Assembly (NCBI GenBank): GCA_964592725.1
Contig: CAZQFQ010000034.1
Coordinates: 1 to 14,670 of the forward strand
Source of the DNA: PALSA-1336 sp964592725
GTDB taxonomy: Bacteria > Patescibacteriota > Doudnabacteria > UBA920
Direction: 5' to 3'
DNA: 14,670 nt
The notes below the pieces were generated by a model. It saw only the letters and a program-made list of their open reading frames with translations, searched no databases and was not told the DNA's origin. Made by a program: the position numbers and the translations under genes. This document shows positions 11,404-14,670 of this stretch, in pieces; within the stretch, counting starts at the first letter, position 1; each line of letters opens with the position of its first letter.

Positions 11404-13869
11404 ATGCCCAAAGATTCAAAAGCAGAGTTAAGCACAGACATCGGCGAAATCAAACAGCGCGACATCCAAACGGAAATGCAAGAGTCGTATTTGGATTACG
11501 CCATGAGCGTAATTGTCAGCAGAGCATTGCCTGATGTCCGCGACGGCTTAAAACCCGTGCACCGGCGCATTTTGTACGTGATGCACGAGCTGGGACTGCG
11601 CCACAACGTCAAATTCCGCAAATCCGCGGCCGTGGTCGGCGATGTTCTTGGCAAGTACCACCCGCACGGCGACATAGCGGTTTACGACAGCATGGTCCAT
11701 ATGGCCCAGCTTTTTGCCATGCGCTATCCGCTGATTGACGGACAGGGAAATTTTGGAAGTATGGATGGGGACGGCGCGGCCGCAATGCGTTATACCGAAG
11801 CGCGTATGTCGGCGCTGGCCGAAGAACTGCTGGTGGATTTAGATAAAGAAACCGTGGACTGGCGCGACAACTACGATGCCACGCGCAAAGAGCCGGTAGT
11901 TTTGCCGGGCAAGCTGCCGAACCTTTTGCTAAATGGCACGCTCGGCATTGCCGTGGGCATGGCGACGGATATTCCGCCGCACAATTTGGGGGAAATTTGC
12001 GATGCCCTAATTAAACTTATCGATGACCCCGAGGCCACAACCGAAGACTTAATGGAATTTGTCCACGGCCCGGATTTTCCCACCGGCGGCATAATTTATG
12101 ATGTCGCGGCCATTAAAAATGCTTATGCCACGGGCAAAGGCGGCATTGTCATGCGCGCCAAAACGGAAATTACGGAAAGCAAATCCGGCGCTTACCAAAT
12201 TTTGGTCCATGAAATCCCTTACCGCGTCAACAAAGCCACGCTACTTGAAAAAATCGCCGAACTGGTGAGGGACAAAAAAATTGAGGGTATCAGGGATGTC
12301 CGCGATGAGTCCGATAAAGATGGGGTCCGGATTGTCGTTGATATCAAAAAAGACGGCCTGCCCAACAAAATTTTAAACCAGCTGTTTTCCTACACCCAAC
12401 TGCAGGAGTCTTTTCATATGAATATGCTGGCTTTGGTGGACGGAATTGAGCCGCACGTTTTGAATTTGAAAACCGTTTTAGAGAAATATTTGGAGCATCG
12501 GCAAATTGTGGTCCGCAAACGCACGGAATTTGAGCTCAAAAAGGCCAAAGAGCGCGCCCATATTTTGGAAGGCTTAAAAAAAGCATTAGACCATATTGAT
12601 GAAGTCATTAATACGATTAGAAAATCGCCGACCAAAGAAGAAGCCAAGGTTAATTTAATAAAGAAATTTAAACTCACGGATATCCAGGCCGACGCGATTT
12701 TGGAAATGCGTTTGCAAACCCTGGCCGGATTGGAACGGAAGAAAATCGAAGACGAACTAAAAGAAAAGAAACTGCTGATTGAGGAGCTGGAAGGTATTTT
12801 GCAATCCAAAAAGAAAATTTTGGGGATTATCAAAGGCGAAGTGGAAGATATGAAGTCGCGCTTTGGAGACGAACGCCGCACGCAGGTTGTTAAAAATGCC
12901 ATAGGTAGTTTTAGCGCCGAAGATTTAATTCCGGAAAGCAACGTAATTATTACCATCACCAAATCTGGCTACGTAAAACGCCTGGCGCCGGACACTTACA
13001 AAACCCAAAGCCGCGGCGGCAAAGGAGTAATCGGCCAAAGCCTAAAAGAAGAAGATGTCGTGGACAAGTTGATTTCTTCAAACACGCACGACGATATTTT
13101 GTTCTTTACCAACAAAGGCCGCGTGTTCCAGACAAAAGTTTACGAACTGCCCGAAGGCTCACGGGTCAGCAAAGGCCAGGCATTGGTCAACTTTTTGCAA
13201 CTGCAAAACGGGGAAACCACCCAGGCTGTTTTAACTTTTTCAAAAAAAGATCAGGATAAATTCCTGGTGATGTCCACCAAAAAAGGCCTGATTAAAAAAA
13301 CCAGCCGGGAAGAATTTGCCAAAGTCAGACATTCAGGAATGATAGCCATTACCTTAAAAGGCGACGACGAATTAAAATGGGTGGAAACCTCCTCCGGCGA
13401 AGACCAAATAATGCTTTCCACGGAAAACGGGCAGGCTATTCGCTTTAGTGAAAAAGATGTTCGCCCCATGGGCAGAAATGCCAGCGGGGTTACCGGTATG
13501 CGTTTAAAGAAAGATGACAAAATTATCAGCATGGACATTATCCGCAAAGCAGTGGACGTAAAAACCTTGGAAGTGTTGGTGGTTACAGAAAATGGCCTGG
13601 GTAAAAAAACCGAAGGCCAATATTACAAAGTTCAAAAGCGCGGCGGTAGCGGGATTAAAACTTTAAAAGTTACTCCCAAGACCGGAAAAATTGTGAGTAT
13701 GTATATTCTCAACAACTCCGAAGAACACGACCTGGTCATAATCTCCAAATCCGGCCAAACCATCCGCACCCCTCTAAACAAAGTCTCTACCTTAGGCAGG
13801 GCAACGCAAGGTGTGCGAGTAATGCGGCTGGATGAAGGCGACAAAGTAGCAAGCGCAACGATAATTTAA
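11404..13869 (+). CDS. gyrA: DNA gyrase subunit A
   Basis: 821 residues, the same length as the Bacillus subtilis protein. The winged-helix/tower core has ESYLDYAMSVIVSRALPDVR (about 27-46), the catalytic Tyr130 in AAAMRYTEARM, and the quinolone-determining region GKYHPHGDIAVYDS (83-96). Ile91 replaces the Ser equivalent to E. coli Ser83, while Asp95 keeps the Asp87 equivalent. A coiled-coil hairpin at about 360-490 is rich in Lys/Glu. The C-terminal beta-pinwheel (about 500-821) carries the GyrA box as QSRGGKG (535-541), a one-residue variant of QRRGGKG, which marks it as gyrase rather than topoisomerase IV ParC. With GyrB (not in the window) it introduces negative supercoils using ATP. No clear Shine-Dalgarno precedes the ATG; a TTGAAC-17-TAATTA pair (11369-11397) is a very weak promoter candidate. 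Confidence 0.97.
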   Translation: MPKDSKAELSTDIGEIKQRDIQTEMQESYLDYAMSVIVSRALPDVRDGLKPVHRRILYVMHELGLRHNVKFRKSAAVVGDVLGKYHPHGDIAVYDSMVHMAQLFAMRYPLIDGQGNFGSMDGDGAAAMRYTEARMSALAEELLVDLDKETVDWRDNYDATRKEPVVLPGKLPNLLLNGTLGIAVGMATDIPPHNLGEICDALIKLIDDPEATTEDLMEFVHGPDFPTGGIIYDVAAIKNAYATGKGGIVMRAKTEITESKSGAYQILVHEIPYRVNKATLLEKIAELVRDKKIEGIRDVRDESDKDGVRIVVDIKKDGLPNKILNQLFSYTQLQESFHMNMLALVDGIEPHVLNLKTVLEKYLEHRQIVVRKRTEFELKKAKERAHILEGLKKALDHIDEVINTIRKSPTKEEAKVNLIKKFKLTDIQADAILEMRLQTLAGLERKKIEDELKEKKLLIEELEGILQSKKKILGIIKGEVEDMKSRFGDERRTQVVKNAIGSFSAEDLIPESNVIITITKSGYVKRLAPDTYKTQSRGGKGVIGQSLKEEDVVDKLISSNTHDDILFFTNKGRVFQTKVYELPEGSRVSKGQALVNFLQLQNGETTQAVLTFSKKDQDKFLVMSTKKGLIKKTSREEFAKVRHSGMIAITLKGDDELKWVETSSGEDQIMLSTENGQAIRFSEKDVRPMGRNASGVTGMRLKKDDKIISMDIIRKAVDVKTLEVLVVTENGLGKKTEGQYYKVQKRGGSGIKTLKVTPKTGKIVSMYILNNSEEHDLVIISKSGQTIRTPLNKVSTLGRATQGVRVMRLDEGDKVASATII

Positions 13870-13904
13870 AATACAACAGCAAGGAAAAATTTTCACAGCC
13901 ACGT

Positions 13905-13934
13905 AAAATCACCAACAGTTTGTTGGTGATTTTT
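13905..13934. terminator. Terminator after gyrA
   Basis: A 13-bp stem, AAAATCACCAACA (13905-13917) with TGTTGGTGATTTT (13921-13933), over a GTT loop, followed by T. The A-rich left arm also lets it serve the convergent minus-strand gene that stops at 13964. Confidence 0.9.
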
Positions 13935-13963
13935 GTGAAAAATACTAAAATTTTACCGCACTT

Positions 13964-14443
13964 TTAGGCAAACACCAAAAAAACAATTACAGCAGAACCC
14001 AAAATGGAAAACAGAACATGCCAGCGCTGGGCTTTGTCTTTATTGTCGTAAATAATTGCAATTATAAAATTCAAAGCTGCAAACAACAATAGGCAAACAG
14101 ACAACATGGTGTGGGTGACAATTTCAGCCGCACTGTGAGCCGGAAACATAAAAAATAAACTTAGTACGGCTACAATGATGGTAATAATTTCAAGGCTCTT
14201 AAACATCTTATACCAATCATCGCGGTTTTGTTTTAAGACTCCTGCAACTTGTGCAGTACCCCCAAACAACAAACTGATTACCAAAGCCAGAAACGGCGCC
14301 ATAAAAAGAATAAGGACGCCAATAGCAAAACCGACGCCATATGCAGCTTCCGGAGAGGTATTTTTTGATAAATAAACAGACAATCCTATAGCAATAGCTT
14401 CCAAAATTATTAAGGATATGACGAAAGATTTTAAGTACTTCAT
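13964..14443 (-). CDS. Four-helix membrane protein, unknown
   Basis: 159 residues with about four hydrophobic segments (near 6-25, 34-61, 83-102 and 112-131) and probably a fifth at the C terminus (about 143-159). Short polar loops include KQNRDDWYKMFK between segments two and three and YDNKDKAQRWH before the last. There are no recognised motifs and no family is assigned. Its ATG lies 32 bp after the 3' end of tRNA-Ile on the same strand with no intervening terminator, so it may be expressed by read-through of the tRNA transcript. An AT-rich stretch (14455-14475) could also hold a -10 box. It converges on gyrA with the shared terminator at 13905-13934. Confidence 0.7.
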   Translation of the reverse strand: MKYLKSFVISLIILEAIAIGLSVYLSKNTSPEAAYGVGFAIGVLILFMAPFLALVISLLFGGTAQVAGVLKQNRDDWYKMFKSLEIITIIVAVLSLFFMFPAHSAAEIVTHTMLSVCLLLFAALNFIIAIIYDNKDKAQRWHVLFSILGSAVIVFLVFA

Positions 14444-14475
14444 ATATTGTGTTGAATTATTTTAATATATTATCT

Positions 14476-14552
14476 TGGTGGGCGTGCTAGGATTCGAACC
14501 TAGGACCCTCTTGGTATAAGCAAGATGCTCTAACCAGCTGAGCTACACGCCC
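14476..14552 (-). tRNA. trnI(uau): tRNA-Ile with anticodon UAU
   Basis: A complete cloverleaf on the minus strand: acceptor GGGCGTG/CACGCCC, D arm GCTC-AGCTGGTTA-GAGC, anticodon stem TCTTG/CAAGA around CTTATAC (anticodon TAT), variable loop GGGTC, T arm CTAGG-TTCGAAT-CCTAG, discriminator A and encoded CCA (14476-14478). The body resembles the bacterial tRNA-Ile(GAU) type. Most bacteria read AUA with a CAU-anticodon tRNA modified to lysidine; UAU is rare. Confidence 0.93.
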
Positions 14553-14574
14553 TTATTTTTTATCAACTTAACAT

Positions 14575-14603
14575 ATTATAATTTAAACCTGTTAAACAAT
14601 CAA
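14575..14603 (-). promoter_or_regulatory. Promoter for tRNA-Ile(UAU)
   Basis: Minus strand: TTGATT (14598-14603), exactly 17 bp, TATAAT (14575-14580). Predicted start is about 15 nt upstream of the tRNA. It has the same -35 hexamer as the tRNA-Cys/Leu promoter at 2530-2558. Confidence 0.65.
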
Positions 14604-14633
14604 CCATTCTGGTACAATTGTCATTTAAAATTG

Positions 14634-14666
14634 AAAACCGGACTCCGTAAAGTTAAAAACCGGACT
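14634..14666. repeat. Short direct repeat at the window edge
   Basis: AAAACCGGACT occurs at 14634-14644 and again at 14656-14666, a 22-bp period. The pattern may continue beyond the window. Two copies are too few to name a repeat type. Confidence 0.4.
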
Positions 14667-14670
14667 TTGG

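Noticed and set aside
12414..12962. 182-codon minus-strand ORF inside gyrA
   Set aside because: A Ser/Phe-rich antisense translation of Lys/Glu-rich coiled-coil coding sequence, which is a typical shadow.
1..14670. Alternative genetic code (TGA as Gly or Trp)
   Set aside because: All thirteen genes end in TAA or TAG and none contains an in-frame TGA at conserved positions. Absence of TGA stops alone, in an AT-rich window with few genes, is not evidence for recoding.
14634..14670. Start of a CRISPR array
   Set aside because: Two 11-bp repeats at a 22-bp period are too short and too close for a repeat-spacer unit; the window ends before any third copy.

Overview
The window looks like a piece of a small, AT-leaning bacterial genome, most plausibly Candidate Phyla Radiation (Patescibacteria/Parcubacteria-like). 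This is inferred from the mix of universal genes (gyrA, ribosomal S1-type protein) with many unrecognised small membrane proteins, weak or absent Shine-Dalgarno sites on several genes, and abundant intergenic palindromic repeats. No ORF needs a recoded stop: nine of the thirteen stop codons are TAA, four TAG and none TGA. The genetic code therefore looks standard.

Layout. 1-346: a possible broken gene tail and a terminator. 347-1210: polytopic membrane protein. 1322-2282: a well-formed promoter, a roughly 195-nt structured leader, a secreted lysozyme-like protein and a very strong bidirectional terminator. 2293-2509: tRNA-Leu(UAA) and tRNA-Cys(GCA) on the minus strand. 2530-2729: back-to-back promoters, then a short promoter-to-terminator unit of about 125 nt (candidate small RNA or attenuated leader). 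2764-7198: a polyamine cluster made of homospermidine synthase, an ornithine-decarboxylase-type enzyme and a second, SpeA-like decarboxylase, separated by palindromic repeats. 7231-7692: a DUF378 small membrane protein with its own promoter and a terminator shared with the convergent S1 gene. 7737-9333 (minus): S1 protein with a long leader that contains an intrinsic terminator. 9322-9839 (minus): a small Cys-motif protein with an unusual start-stop leader. 9875-13934: an MBL-fold protein predicted to be leaderless, two small unknown proteins, gyrA and a terminator. 13964-14603 (minus): a small membrane protein behind tRNA-Ile(UAU). The window ends in a short direct repeat.

How the genes work together. 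The only evident pathway is polyamine synthesis: the ornithine-decarboxylase-type enzyme would supply putrescine, which homospermidine synthase converts to sym-homospermidine. The SpeA-like enzyme may add agmatine or another diamine. The rest is housekeeping (gyrase, S1, three tRNAs) interleaved with envelope proteins.

Most notable points: a tRNA-Ile with a UAU anticodon; an Ile at the GyrA quinolone-resistance position; two short promoter-terminator units in leader positions; an AUG-UAA start-stop after a perfect ribosome binding site; an MBL-fold protein without the metal-binding motif and with a predicted leaderless mRNA; and several families of intergenic palindromes, one of which appears to have invaded the 3' end of rpsA.
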